Source of the DNA: Crocinitomix catalasitica ATCC 23190
GTDB taxonomy: Bacteria > Bacteroidota > Bacteroidia > Flavobacteriales_D > Crocinitomicaceae
DNA: 64,000 nt
Assembly: GCF_000621625.1 (NCBI RefSeq)
Contig: NZ_JHXV01000005.1
Coordinates: 248,001 to 312,000 of the forward strand
Reading direction: 5' to 3'
Shown: positions 53,500 through 62,020 of the stretch, one piece after another
How positions within the stretch are numbered: position 1 is the first letter of the stretch
How the letters are laid out: each line of letters starts with the position of its first letter
The notes under the pieces: model-generated
Seen by the model: only the letters and a program-made list of their open reading frames with translations
Told to the model about the DNA's origin: nothing
The model's database searches: none
Position numbers and translations under genes: made by a program

Positions 53500-53514
53500 A
53501 TTCAAATATAAATA

Positions 53515-53544
53515 AAGAGTTCTTCGTTAGCACAAAGAACTCTT
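53515..53544 (-). terminator. perfect inverted repeat downstream of thioesterase gene
   Basis: AAGAGTTCTT (53515-53524) and AAGAACTCTT (53535-53544) are a 10-bp perfect stem with a 10-base loop, about 90 bases past the thioesterase stop. On the minus strand a TTTATTTAT tract follows. A terminator is likely, though the distance is long. Confidence 0.45.
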
Positions 53545-53635
53545 AATAAAACCGTATAAATAAATATAATCTGCAAGGGTAATAAACCGTTCCCTTAATT
53601 ATATAACGGAAATATTGCTTGAAGGGTTGGTAAAT

Positions 53636-54184
53636 TTATTTTAAGTTAATTATACAACGATTATCTTTAATCTCTTGAGCAATAACTTCAGCAGATAGAT
53701 GAAGTCTTTCTTTATGCATAATCTCATCAATTTCTCGGCGTTTTTCTTTTAATTTTTTGGCTTCATAAAACCTTTTTATATCCGTTCGTGACTCTAAAAT
53801 TAATTCAGGAACTTGCTGTAAGGTTCCATCTTCATTTTTGGCGACCATTGTAAAATAACATGAATTTGTGTGGGTCACCTCCCCTGTCTTGGGTTTAAGT
53901 GATTCGACTCTGATCCCAATAATCATTGAAGAGTTACCGACGTAATTAACAGACGCTGCCAACGATACTAATTCCCCTACTTCTACAGGTTCTCGAAACT
54001 CAACACCATCAACAGATACCGTTACACAATAAGCTCCTGAATGTTTCGCTGCACACACATAAGCCACCTTATCCATCAAGGAAAGTAAAATTCCACCATG
54101 TACCTTCCCTGAAAAATTAGCGAAATGTGGAATCATTAATTCTGTTATCGTTGTTCTCGAATCATTAACTGATTTTGCGCTCAT
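53636..54184 (-). CDS. acyl-CoA thioesterase, hotdog fold
   Basis: 182 residues. The hotdog signature is NFSGKVHGGILLSLMDKVAY with VEFREPVEVGELVSLAASV. Such hexameric YciA-like enzymes hydrolyse acyl-CoA to CoA and free acid. The C-terminal region (EAKKLKEKRREIDEIMHKER) is a charged helix beyond the usual core. Start ATG 54184. Next to the sigma-54 cluster but without its own sigma-54 promoter. Confidence 0.88.
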   Translation of the reverse strand: MSAKSVNDSRTTITELMIPHFANFSGKVHGGILLSLMDKVAYVCAAKHSGAYCVTVSVDGVEFREPVEVGELVSLAASVNYVGNSSMIIGIRVESLKPKTGEVTHTNSCYFTMVAKNEDGTLQQVPELILESRTDIKRFYEAKKLKEKRREIDEIMHKERLHLSAEVIAQEIKDNRCIINLK

Positions 54185-54240
54185 AAAGTTTTAAGTTTCT
54201 TACAATCTAAAAATAAGAAAGTATTTGATGATAAAAAATA

Positions 54241-54272
54241 AAAAAAGGGTTTAAGCTTTTAAGCTTAAACCC
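54241..54272 (-). terminator. terminator after sigma-54-driven lipoprotein gene
   Basis: GGGTTTAAGC and GCTTAAACCC (54247-54256, 54263-54272) form a 10-bp perfect stem; on the minus strand it is followed by a T-run (54246-54241). It lies 33 bases past the stop of the lipoprotein gene. Confidence 0.8.
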
Positions 54273-54304
54273 AAGGTGATAATAATACTTTAAATATTGT
54301 TCAA

Positions 54305-54727
54305 TTATTGAGCTTTCAAATGCAACTCATCTTCTCCACCTGTTTCTCTCAACCACATTTCATCAACTTCTAATTTTAAGATTTGATAAGTTTTGTCAGC
54401 GTCGTCATCTTCATAATCGAATGAGATATTCTCTTTTGACGATGTAAACTCCCAAGTTCCATCAGTCTCATATTCGTAAGAAAATGGTCCCCATTCAAAC
54501 TTCGCATTCAACTGTGCATCTCCATCTTCTTTCGTCGTTAATGTAAATTCATCATAATTTTCAGTAACATTTTCTCCATCACTGAAAGCTTGATCAATTA
54601 CCCACGTATTTGCTACTCTCGCTTTTTTTGATTTTACCGTAACACCGTCATTCTCTTCATATTTACTACATGAAAATAATGTTAACGCTGATAACCCTAT
54701 AATACTTGCTACTTTAATCGTTTTCAT
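54305..54727 (-). CDS. small lipoprotein with a sigma-54 promoter
   Basis: 140 residues from ATG 54727; an in-frame start at 54769 would place 14 residues before the signal and is rejected. Signal MKTIKVASIIGLSALTLFSC, lipobox Cys20. The mature part is beta-rich and acidic (EFTLTTKEDGDAQLNAKFEW ... DDADKTYQILKLEVDEMWLR), reminiscent of lipocalin-like 'DUF-type' small lipoproteins. Its upstream DNA holds a well-formed -24/-12 promoter (54765-54781), so it is a likely target of the adjacent NtrC-type activator. Function unknown. Confidence 0.75.
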   Translation of the reverse strand: MKTIKVASIIGLSALTLFSCSKYEENDGVTVKSKKARVANTWVIDQAFSDGENVTENYDEFTLTTKEDGDAQLNAKFEWGPFSYEYETDGTWEFTSSKENISFDYEDDDADKTYQILKLEVDEMWLRETGGEDELHLKAQ

Positions 54728-54764
54728 AAAATTTATTGTTTTAATTATTGTTTGACTATATAAA

Positions 54765-54781
54765 GGCAATTAATTTGCCAA
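54765..54781 (-). promoter_or_regulatory. sigma-54 (-24/-12) promoter upstream of lipoprotein gene
   Basis: On the minus strand TTGGCAAATTAATTGCC matches the consensus YTGGCACGRNNNTTGCW at TGGCA and TTGC with exactly 12 bases from GG to GC. The expected start of transcription is about 27 bases before the ATG at 54727. No RpoN gene is in the window; the NtrC-type activator lies immediately upstream in the same orientation. Confidence 0.7.
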
Positions 54782-54894
54782 ACGAATAAACAGACCTTAA
54801 ATACCTGATTATCAATAAAAATAAATTGAAACAAGAAAGATGACTGTGGTCTATGTCCCCAAAAGGGATGATCAATTCCACAAATTGCCCATAA

Positions 54895-56298
54895 TTATTC
54901 CGGCATATCAATATCGTAACTACTGATTTTATTATACAAGGTTTTTCTATCGATATTTAAAATTCGTGCAGCCTTACTTTTATTGTAGTCAGTATTGACC
55001 AATGCATTTAGTATTGCTCGACGTTCAGTATTTTCAATTATTGTTTTTAAATCTAAATCACCATCATTCGATTCGATAAAATTAGAAGGCGTAACATCTG
55101 CATGTACCCCCATCTTCACTTCTACAGGTAAGTGCTCTAATTTAATAGTCCCGTTCTCAGATAATAATGCAGCACGCTTAATAACGTTTTTCATTTCTCT
55201 TAAATTACCTGGCCAATGATAATTTTTAAATAGATCTAATACTGAATCATGAAATTCAACTTTATCCTTTTCCAATTCAATCTTCGCATTAGACAGGAAA
55301 AAATCCGCGAAATTTTCAATATCTTTTTTTCTTTCTCTCACGGCTGGAATTTCAATCTTGAATTCATTCAATCGATAGAATAAATCTTCTCTAAAAGATC
55401 CGTCAGACATGGAATCCACCAAATTATCATTCGTTGCAGCTAGAATTCGAATGTCTAAATCGGTTTCCTTGGTTCCACCAATTTGTTTGACTTTACGCTC
55501 TTGAATTACTCTCAATAATTTGACTTGATTTTCGTATGACAGATTTCCTATTTCATCTAAGAATAGTGTCCCTTTATTTGCTACCTCGAATAAACCAATT
55601 TTATCTTGCGTAGCACCAGTAAATGATCCTTTTTTATATCCAAACAACTCACTTCCCGCAATTTCATTTGGAATGGCTCCACAATCAATCGCAACAAAAT
55701 TCTCATTCCGCCTTTTACTTTGATTGTGTATTGTTCTTGCTAATATTTCTTTTCCAGTTCCACTTTCACCAAATATCAATACAGACATATCTGTGGGTGC
55801 AACCAAATCTACAAGTTTATAAATTTGTTTAGCCTGTTCGCTCTCTCCTTTAATGAATCCTAAATCGACTTTTAGCGCGCCTTTTTTCGCTTTAGCATCT
55901 ATCTTCTCTGCTGGTTCAGGCTGTTCTTTTGCGATTTTAATTTGTTTGATCGCACTTTTAATATTGAATAAAATTTCTTCAGGCTGAATTGGTTTTACAA
56001 CATATTCATAGGCCCCTTTTTTAATTAAGTTTACGGCCATTTGCACATCAGAATAACCCGTGATTATAATTACAGCAATATCCTTATGAATACTTTTTAA
56101 TTGCGAAATCATTTCTAATCCAGTAAAATCTGGTAAACGGAAATCGCATAGCGCTAAATCGTATCGTGTTTTTTTTAAAGCATTCAAACCAGATTGACCG
56201 TCATGTGCAATATCAACGATAAAATCATTTTTTTTTAGATAACGCTGTAAGAGCATACAAATATCTCTGTCATCATCAATTACCAGTATTCTATTCAT
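54895..56298 (-). CDS. NtrC/AtoC-type sigma-54-dependent response regulator
   Basis: 467 residues. Receiver domain about 1-120 with phospho-acceptor Asp52 (LALCDFRLPDFTG); AAA+ domain with Walker A GESGTGKE (177-184), the sigma-54-contact loop GSFTGA (224-229, in place of GAFTGA) and Walker B-like LFLDEIGN; C-terminal Fis helix-turn-helix (TDYNKSKAARILNIDRKTLY). It activates sigma-54 promoters when phosphorylated. It lies 40 bases after the receiver gene in the YtxH operon and its likely kinase is the adjacent PAS kinase. Confidence 0.93.
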   Translation of the reverse strand: MNRILVIDDDRDICMLLQRYLKKNDFIVDIAHDGQSGLNALKKTRYDLALCDFRLPDFTGLEMISQLKSIHKDIAVIIITGYSDVQMAVNLIKKGAYEYVVKPIQPEEILFNIKSAIKQIKIAKEQPEPAEKIDAKAKKGALKVDLGFIKGESEQAKQIYKLVDLVAPTDMSVLIFGESGTGKEILARTIHNQSKRRNENFVAIDCGAIPNEIAGSELFGYKKGSFTGATQDKIGLFEVANKGTLFLDEIGNLSYENQVKLLRVIQERKVKQIGGTKETDLDIRILAATNDNLVDSMSDGSFREDLFYRLNEFKIEIPAVRERKKDIENFADFFLSNAKIELEKDKVEFHDSVLDLFKNYHWPGNLREMKNVIKRAALLSENGTIKLEHLPVEVKMGVHADVTPSNFIESNDGDLDLKTIIENTERRAILNALVNTDYNKSKAARILNIDRKTLYNKISSYDIDMPE

Positions 56299-56338
56299 AG
56301 ATATTAATTTGGCCTGAATTTACGATTAATTAATAATT

Positions 56339-56710
56339 TTAAATCGCATTTAATATTTTTTCCCTGGTTAATGGTTTCGTTATGATTGAGTCTATTCCTA
56401 ATGACTCCAATTTGTTCCTGTCATCGATTGAGCAAAAACCTGTAATGATATTCATTAAAGGATGGTTCATATATGTGTTTTCTACATATTGAACAATATC
56501 TATTCCTGTTCCATCTCCTAGACTTAGGTCAATGAACAATATTTCAAATTCGTGCTGATTAATTAGTTCACTAGCTTTCTCTACAGAATTTGCAATCCGC
56601 ACATTTGTATAACCGTTTTTACGCAGAATACTTTTTGTTAAATAACAAATATCTTCTTCGTCGTCTACAACTAATATTTTGGCTTGTTTTTTCAATTTAT
56701 CGAGTTTCAA
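56339..56710 (-). CDS. single-domain response regulator (CheY-like)
   Basis: 123 residues: a receiver domain only, with acidic pocket VVDDEED (residues 14-20), phospho-acceptor Asp61 (EILFIDLSLGDGTG) and Lys112-like KPLTREK. Without an output domain it may act as a phosphate sink or shuttle between the histidine kinase and NtrC-type regulator. It overlaps the end of the AI-2E gene by 14 bases, so translation is coupled. Confidence 0.88.
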   Translation of the reverse strand: MKLDKLKKQAKILVVDDEEDICYLTKSILRKNGYTNVRIANSVEKASELINQHEFEILFIDLSLGDGTGIDIVQYVENTYMNHPLMNIITGFCSIDDRNKLESLGIDSIITKPLTREKILNAI

Positions 56711-57725
56711 TTAATGTTTTCAATGGTCTCCACGAAGGATTATGATTGGCCATAGTTTTAATAAGGGCTAAAACAGGTATCGTAATAATCATTCCAGCGA
56801 CGCCACCAACCGCTCCAAATATAACCAATCCTATTATTACTACAAGGGGATTTAGACTGACTTGATTGCCAACAATTTTTGGAGTGATGAAATTCCCTTC
56901 CAAAAATTGCACAACAACATACACCAATAACACACCTACAGCATACCAAATACTTTCTTTCGTTATCAATGCTAAAACTATTGGAATCGAAGCGCTTATA
57001 AATACACCGACATATGGAATTAAGGTTAAAATACCAGTCAATATACCAATAAAAATAGCGTACTTAATTCCAAGTAAGAATAATCCTAACCCGGTCAGTA
57101 CAGAAACGATAAGTATTACCATCAACATTCCTTTAACGTAGTTTTGATAAGTAGCTTCTAAAGATTTAATAAACGCTTTACCCCTACTTCTATTTTTAAT
57201 ACTTTGCAGGTAAAAATCTCTTATATTCTCGCTATATAATAGCATGAAGAATATATAAATTGGACAAGTAATAAAAAATACGATTGTATTTGTTAAACGA
57301 TTTAATGCTGAAGGTATTGCCTCCACCAAAACACTCTTGACTTGTTCAATAACATTTTCAATTTCCTTGGTGTATTTTGATATTTTTACGTCTGTCTTAT
57401 CCTCAACAGATTGAATTGGATCATCAAATACTTCCTCTACTTCATCTTCAGGAAATTCACTGATAATTTTTTGGGTTTGAAATCCAATTCCAAAAATCAC
57501 AATAAGCATACTTGCTGAAGCAAGCAGAACAACCAGTCCAACAGCTAAAGATTTAGGAATGCCCCAAATATTCAACTTTCTTACAAGCGGAAAAAGTATC
57601 AATGAAATCACACCACTCAGTAAAATTGGCATAATAATATTGCCTGCATAGTATACCGCAAGTATTACTATTGTCGATAGAATAGCAATTTTAAGATAAA
57701 CATCTATTAAGCTTTTTGTCTTCAT
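56697..57725 (-). CDS. AI-2E family transporter
   Basis: 342 residues with eight hydrophobic segments in two blocks, first MKTKSLIDVYLKIAILSTIV and last GAVGGVAGMIITIPVLALIK. The conserved family signature VSLNPLVVIIGLVIFG is present near residue 290, and a charged loop of about 60 residues (EDEVEEVFDDPIQSVEDKTD) separates the blocks. AI-2E proteins transport small signals or ions; the substrate here is unknown. Overlaps the receiver gene and follows a small protein directly. Confidence 0.88.
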   Translation of the reverse strand: MKTKSLIDVYLKIAILSTIVILAVYYAGNIIMPILLSGVISLILFPLVRKLNIWGIPKSLAVGLVVLLASASMLIVIFGIGFQTQKIISEFPEDEVEEVFDDPIQSVEDKTDVKISKYTKEIENVIEQVKSVLVEAIPSALNRLTNTIVFFITCPIYIFFMLLYSENIRDFYLQSIKNRSRGKAFIKSLEATYQNYVKGMLMVILIVSVLTGLGLFLLGIKYAIFIGILTGILTLIPYVGVFISASIPIVLALITKESIWYAVGVLLVYVVVQFLEGNFITPKIVGNQVSLNPLVVIIGLVIFGAVGGVAGMIITIPVLALIKTMANHNPSWRPLKTLIETR

Positions 57726-57908
57726 TTATTTTTTAAATAATCTATAAACTTTATATACCAACTTTGAAATTTTAAAAACACGTTCTAATCCATTTCCTTC
57801 CGATAAACTTGTATATCGTCGAACTGTTAATGACATGTTTCTTTTATGGTACTCGACCTTTAGCCGCTGTAATTGCTTTATTTTTTCGAATTTTTCTATA
57901 TTATTCAT
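57726..57908 (-). CDS. small basic protein in the YtxH operon
   Basis: 60 residues from ATG 57908, which overlaps the upstream stop by 8 bases. It is basic (NIEKFEKIKQLQRLKVEYHK ... KVYRLFKK), without a signal or membrane segment. It stops one base before the AI-2E gene start. It is probably real because it is tightly packed between two co-oriented genes; no family recognised. Confidence 0.6.
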   Translation of the reverse strand: MNNIEKFEKIKQLQRLKVEYHKRNMSLTVRRYTSLSEGNGLERVFKISKLVYKVYRLFKK

Positions 57909-58263
57909 CTCTCTTAGTATATATGGATAGCATGACACCGAATAGTGCATTTTTAATTGGGTGATCCAACCATTTATCTCGCAATACATAGAACAAGATA
58001 AAAAGAAGAAGATAAAAAGCCCCAAGTATTCCGAAACCAGCTATATAACTTCCAATTAAATCAGAAAGTAACAATCCACACACGATAGAAAATGACATCA
58101 ATGCAAGTATTCCTAAAACAGAAATAACTAACCATGTAATCACTTTACTCGATACACGTATCGATTTCTCCATCGCATCTAATTGAAACTGTTCAATTTT
58201 TGCTTCAGTATATGCCTGAGCATCTTCTACTAGAGATTTTATATCTTCTTTTATAACACTCAT
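57901..58263 (-). CDS. phage-holin-like membrane protein (Holin-X/DUF1469 type)
   Basis: 120 residues from ATG 58263 (an in-frame start at 58281 overlaps the YtxH gene). N-terminal amphipathic helix (EDIKSLVEDAQAYTEAKIEQ) then two membrane segments (VITWLVISVLGILALMSFSI and YIAGFGILGAFYLLLFILFY), as in holin-X/DUF1469 proteins that accompany YtxH genes. Likely in the inner membrane. Role unknown. Confidence 0.75.
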   Translation of the reverse strand: MSVIKEDIKSLVEDAQAYTEAKIEQFQLDAMEKSIRVSSKVITWLVISVLGILALMSFSIVCGLLLSDLIGSYIAGFGILGAFYLLLFILFYVLRDKWLDHPIKNALFGVMLSIYTKRDE

Positions 58264-58267
58264 ATTT

Positions 58268-58591
58268 TTAGGCTTTAGCAATTGCTTCTTCTAATTCTTG
58301 TATCTTTTTTAACAAACCGTCTTTCACATCCTTTTTACCATTAGATAATGTTGTTTGAACTTGGTCCTTTAGACTATTCAATAATTCAGACGGTTGTAAA
58401 GATCCACTTGTAAACTTATCTTTAATACTATCCTTTAAGTCAACCGCAGAATCTTTCACGTCGTGCGCTTTTTCTGCAATGGCAGCTCTTGTATCGGCTC
58501 CTTTGGCTGGTGCAAATAACACACCTAATAATGCTCCTACTGCAACACCTGCTACTGCTGTTGCTACAATATTTTTTGCTTGATTTTCCAT
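58268..58591 (-). CDS. YtxH domain-containing protein
   Basis: 107 residues: one membrane segment rich in Gly and Ala (IVATAVAGVAVGALLGVLFA, followed by PAKG), then a long helix with repeating Lys/Asp/Ser (KDSAVDLKDSIKDKFTSGSL). This is the YtxH design, a general-stress protein of uncertain function. It is the first gene after the sigma-54 promoter, so it heads the operon that also encodes the receiver and the NtrC-type regulator. Confidence 0.85.
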   Translation of the reverse strand: MENQAKNIVATAVAGVAVGALLGVLFAPAKGADTRAAIAEKAHDVKDSAVDLKDSIKDKFTSGSLQPSELLNSLKDQVQTTLSNGKKDVKDGLLKKIQELEEAIAKA

Positions 58592-58624
58592 AATGTTTTT
58601 GTTTTTATAATTTGATTAGTATTA

Positions 58625-58641
58625 TTCAAATCTTATGCCAG
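58625..58641 (-). promoter_or_regulatory. sigma-54 (-24/-12) promoter of the YtxH operon
   Basis: On the minus strand CTGGCATAAGATTTGAA matches the consensus YTGGCACGRNNNTTGCW at TGGCA and at TTG with the correct 12-base spacing; the last G-C is G-A. The expected start of transcription is about 24 bases before the YtxH ATG (58591). The operon includes the NtrC-type activator itself, so positive feedback is possible. Confidence 0.6.
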
Positions 58642-58762
58642 CCTTATATAAATGAGCAATTAGGTCACTAATTAAACAATAAATTATAAATTGGTATCGA
58701 ATACGTAGTTGTTTTACACATAAACTGTGATAAAATTCCACACAATTTACATTTATACACAC

Positions 58763-60202
58763 ATGAAGGAGTTAGAAATATCAAGATCGACAATCAAACC
58801 GAAAACGATTTTAAGAATTGGGCTGACTGATGTTGCATTAATTTGCTTTAATAAGCTTCCAAAGGATTTTGAGTGGAATATTATTGATATTCCAAACTTT
58901 GAAAGCCTAACAGGAATTAAAGAACTCAAACAAATTGATGTTTGCTGTGTCAATGATTCTCTCGTGTCCAATACTAGGGTCCTCTTAAATGATAAATTGT
59001 CGAATGTACCTACTATCTTATTCACAGAGAAAGACGACCTTTTTGAATATTCCTCTAAACGTTTTATCAAACATTTAAATACCGGTCATTTAACTTCGAG
59101 TACTGTTGAAAACACCCTACTCCATGCAATAGCCTTTTTAGATCAAAAAAGAAAACTTAAAATACAAAACGAACGGTATAAAAAACTATTTCAGCACACC
59201 ATAGATGCCGTTTTCATAGCAGATCAAGATTTTAAAATTATTGAGTTTAATAATTCATTCGCTAAATTGTTTAAAACAGAAGAAGGTGAGATGAAGGAAA
59301 TTCGAGATCTATTTTACGATTATACAAAGTTTGAAGAATTATTAACGCGCACAAAGAAGAATGGCACAAATAAAGTAATTAAAGTTCAAATGGTTAACAC
59401 CAGAAAAGAAATTATAATTGCCAAATTTAAACTAAGTAGGATTCATGAAAAATTTGATCAAATAAGTACTTATTACCAAGGCGTGATTGAAGATGTATCA
59501 GATTTAGAAACGGTACAATTAAAACTAATTGAAACTGAAAAAATGAACTATTCAGGTAAAATGGCAAGACTGATCGGACATGAAATTCGGAATCCATTAA
59601 CCAATATATTTTTGGCAACAGATGAATTAAAAGAGGAAGTTGAACTTAAATCGGATGACAGTAAAATACTCTTCGAGATGATTAAGAGAAACTCAACTCG
59701 AATAAAAGACTTAATAGATAATCTATTGCACAGTACCAGTCTCGTTGAATTGAACATGAAAAAGACTGACTTAATTCCAATTATTAAAGATGCGATTGCT
59801 TTATGTGAGGACCGAATCATTTTAAAGGAAATCGACTTAAAAGTGAGCGGCCTTGATTGCGCAATTTTACTCGACTTAGACATTGAAAAATTCAAAATTG
59901 CAATAGCTAACATTATGATAAATGCAACTGAAGCTATGTCTGAAACTGAAAATCCTCAGTTATTTATAGAGCTGACAAGACATGATAAGGAACTCAACTT
60001 GACAATAACTGACAATGGATGTGGTATGGATCAATCAACTTTACAGAATATATACAACCCATTCTACACGAAGAAAAAAACAGGATTTGGTCTGGGTTTA
60101 ACACATGTAAAGAATATTCTATTGCAGCATGATTGTTTGTTACAAGCAACTAGTGAACTCAATAAAGGAACGACTTTTACAATTAAAATAAATCAACGTT
60201 AA
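58763..60202 (+). CDS. PAS sensor histidine kinase (NtrB-like)
   Basis: 479 residues from ATG 58763. Residues 1-120 resemble a receiver-like fold without a clear phospho-acceptor; a PAS domain follows (about 145-260, FQHTIDAVFIADQDFKIIEF). The HisKA box has His273 in LIGHEIRNPLTNIF, and the HATPase domain has the G1/G2 boxes DNGCGMDQ and GFGLGLTHVK. No membrane segment: a cytosolic kinase. It is divergent from the YtxH operon, which holds its probable partners (receiver and NtrC-type regulator). It overlaps the flavoprotein gene by 4 bases at the 3' end. Confidence 0.9.
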   Translation: MKELEISRSTIKPKTILRIGLTDVALICFNKLPKDFEWNIIDIPNFESLTGIKELKQIDVCCVNDSLVSNTRVLLNDKLSNVPTILFTEKDDLFEYSSKRFIKHLNTGHLTSSTVENTLLHAIAFLDQKRKLKIQNERYKKLFQHTIDAVFIADQDFKIIEFNNSFAKLFKTEEGEMKEIRDLFYDYTKFEELLTRTKKNGTNKVIKVQMVNTRKEIIIAKFKLSRIHEKFDQISTYYQGVIEDVSDLETVQLKLIETEKMNYSGKMARLIGHEIRNPLTNIFLATDELKEEVELKSDDSKILFEMIKRNSTRIKDLIDNLLHSTSLVELNMKKTDLIPIIKDAIALCEDRIILKEIDLKVSGLDCAILLDLDIEKFKIAIANIMINATEAMSETENPQLFIELTRHDKELNLTITDNGCGMDQSTLQNIYNPFYTKKKTGFGLGLTHVKNILLQHDCLLQATSELNKGTTFTIKINQR

Positions 60203-61410
60203 CTAAGTTTAGCCGCAAAAAAACCTGTTGTCCAAGCGGCTTGAAAGTTATACCCTCCTGTAATCCCATCTATATCCATAACCTCGCCTGCAAAGTAAAG
60301 GTTAGGAACTATTTTACTTTGCATAGTTAAACAATCAATCGAGTTCAGGCTAACCCCACCACAAGTCACAAACTCTTCTTTAAACGTAGTTTTACCTTTT
60401 ACCCGATAAACGTCGTTAAAGAGTAAATCAACCAGTTTATTTTTATCCTTCTTCCCTATTTCTTCCCATTTCTTTTGAGAAGAAATATTCCCTTTTGTTA
60501 GTAGAAATTGCCATAATCTGTCAGGAATTTGTAGTGGACGTATATTCTGTAATATCTTCTTAGGATAATTTTCTTCTAACGCATCTATCTCTCTCCTAAT
60601 ACCGATCTCATTCAAATCATTAAACCAATTCACATGAAGTTTAAATTCATATGATTTCTTACTCAATAATCGAGCTCCAAAAGCTGATAAAATTAGAACA
60701 GCAGGACCACTCATTCCCCAATGCGTAATCAATAACGGACCTGAAGCTTTTAACTTTGTTCCTTCTATTTTTGTTTGCACTGGATCGACAACAATTCCCA
60801 TCAAGGATTTCACATCCTCATCAGGCATATTAAAAGTAAATAAAGATGGAACAGGGTCTATAATTTCGTGTCCCAATTGTTCCAACCACAATAAACCTTC
60901 TTTCTTGGGAGATCCGCCGGTTGCAACAATCACTTTATCAAAATCCTCTATTTCCGATTCATTAATTTGCAGACGAATCCTACCTCCTTCAATTGGAATC
61001 AATTCTTTGACTTTTGTCTCTGTTCGAACAGAGATATTAAGACGTTTGGTCTCTTTCAAAAAACAATCGATTATACTTTGAGAGTTTTGACTTTTAGGAA
61101 ATATACAACCATCAGGCTGTTTAACCAATGGCACTCCCCTTGCTTCAAACCAAGCAATTGTATCTTTATTAGAAAATGTAGGGAAGATCTTTTTCAATTG
61201 TTTCTCACCTCTTGGGTAGGCCTTTGCAAGCATACTTAAAGAATCTGTTCCATTGGTCACGTTGCACCTTCCACCTCCAGAAATTTTAACCTTTGACAAT
61301 AGCTTCTTGGATTTCTCTAGAATTGTCACTTCAGCAATAGGATGATTTTCTTTCGCATGAATCGCTGAGAAAAAACCTGCCGCACCACCTCCAATAACAG
61401 CTATTCTCAT
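60199..61410 (-). CDS. NAD(P)/FAD-dependent oxidoreductase, HI0933/BaiN-like
   Basis: 403 residues. N-terminal FAD motif AVIGGGAAGFFSAIHA followed by the family mark KVKISGGGRCNVTNG; the C-terminal end has FAGEVMDIDGITGGYNFQAA, with the second FAD contact. Such flavoproteins of the HI0933 family are widespread; a few act on bile acids or related rings, others remain unknown. Its ATG overlaps the stop of the DUF6495 gene (61407-61410), so the two are coupled. Confidence 0.9.
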   Translation of the reverse strand: MRIAVIGGGAAGFFSAIHAKENHPIAEVTILEKSKKLLSKVKISGGGRCNVTNGTDSLSMLAKAYPRGEKQLKKIFPTFSNKDTIAWFEARGVPLVKQPDGCIFPKSQNSQSIIDCFLKETKRLNISVRTETKVKELIPIEGGRIRLQINESEIEDFDKVIVATGGSPKKEGLLWLEQLGHEIIDPVPSLFTFNMPDEDVKSLMGIVVDPVQTKIEGTKLKASGPLLITHWGMSGPAVLILSAFGARLLSKKSYEFKLHVNWFNDLNEIGIRREIDALEENYPKKILQNIRPLQIPDRLWQFLLTKGNISSQKKWEEIGKKDKNKLVDLLFNDVYRVKGKTTFKEEFVTCGGVSLNSIDCLTMQSKIVPNLYFAGEVMDIDGITGGYNFQAAWTTGFFAAKLS

Positions 61411-61871
61411 TTTACAGAAGCTAGAATTAATTTCTTGAATGCTGCTCCTTCACTTATCTGATACCCCTGATTCAACAATTTAAAAATCTCTTCACCGCGA
61501 CCTTTAGTATATTCCTTTTCAGAAGTATGCAATAAGAAATCCTCTCCAGATGCTGTTTCTAACTTAATTTTCTCCGTAAAAACAAACGATTTATCAGTAT
61601 GCGTCACTGCGACCATTATAAACTTATCACTATTACATTGAATTGCTTGAATGTACTTATCAGTGTACAATTCAAGGAATTTGACTTTATCAATTATATT
61701 TTGCCAAACAACCTCACTAAACAGTTCGATTAGTGTATTTGCTTTCTCCTTTTCTTCTTCTTTCAAACGAACCCAATCATCAGCAGTCACTCCATTCACG
61801 ACAAGAAACTGAATAAACTCAGGTTCCAATTCCTCTAATTCAACTTGATTTAAGACGCGATATTTAATCAT
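61407..61871 (-). CDS. DUF6495 family protein
   Basis: 154 residues, soluble, starting MIKYRVLNQVELEELEPEFI with the family pattern FLVVNGVTADDWVRLKEEEK and FSEVVWQNIIDKVKFLE. A TATCTTTG box lies about 26 bases before the ATG. Overlaps the flavoprotein gene by 4 bases. Function unknown. Confidence 0.75.
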   Translation of the reverse strand: MIKYRVLNQVELEELEPEFIQFLVVNGVTADDWVRLKEEEKEKANTLIELFSEVVWQNIIDKVKFLELYTDKYIQAIQCNSDKFIMVAVTHTDKSFVFTEKIKLETASGEDFLLHTSEKEYTKGRGEEIFKLLNQGYQISEGAAFKKLILASVK

Positions 61872-62020
61872 TCTTTAATATTCAAAATTAGATGCAAAGA
61901 TAAATTTAATAATAGGAGATTTAAACATGATTGTTAATTTCTTAGCCATAAGTAATTCTTTCAACACTTCTATACCAACCAAATTATGATTATTTTCGTT
62001 TTCTTAACAAAGAATACTAA

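Noticed and set aside
54782-54894. Enhancer sites for the NtrC-type activator upstream of both sigma-54 promoters
   Set aside because: A short inverted repeat (TCCC-N5-GGGA) occurs here, but no matching copy was found near 58642-58762, so no shared site can be claimed.
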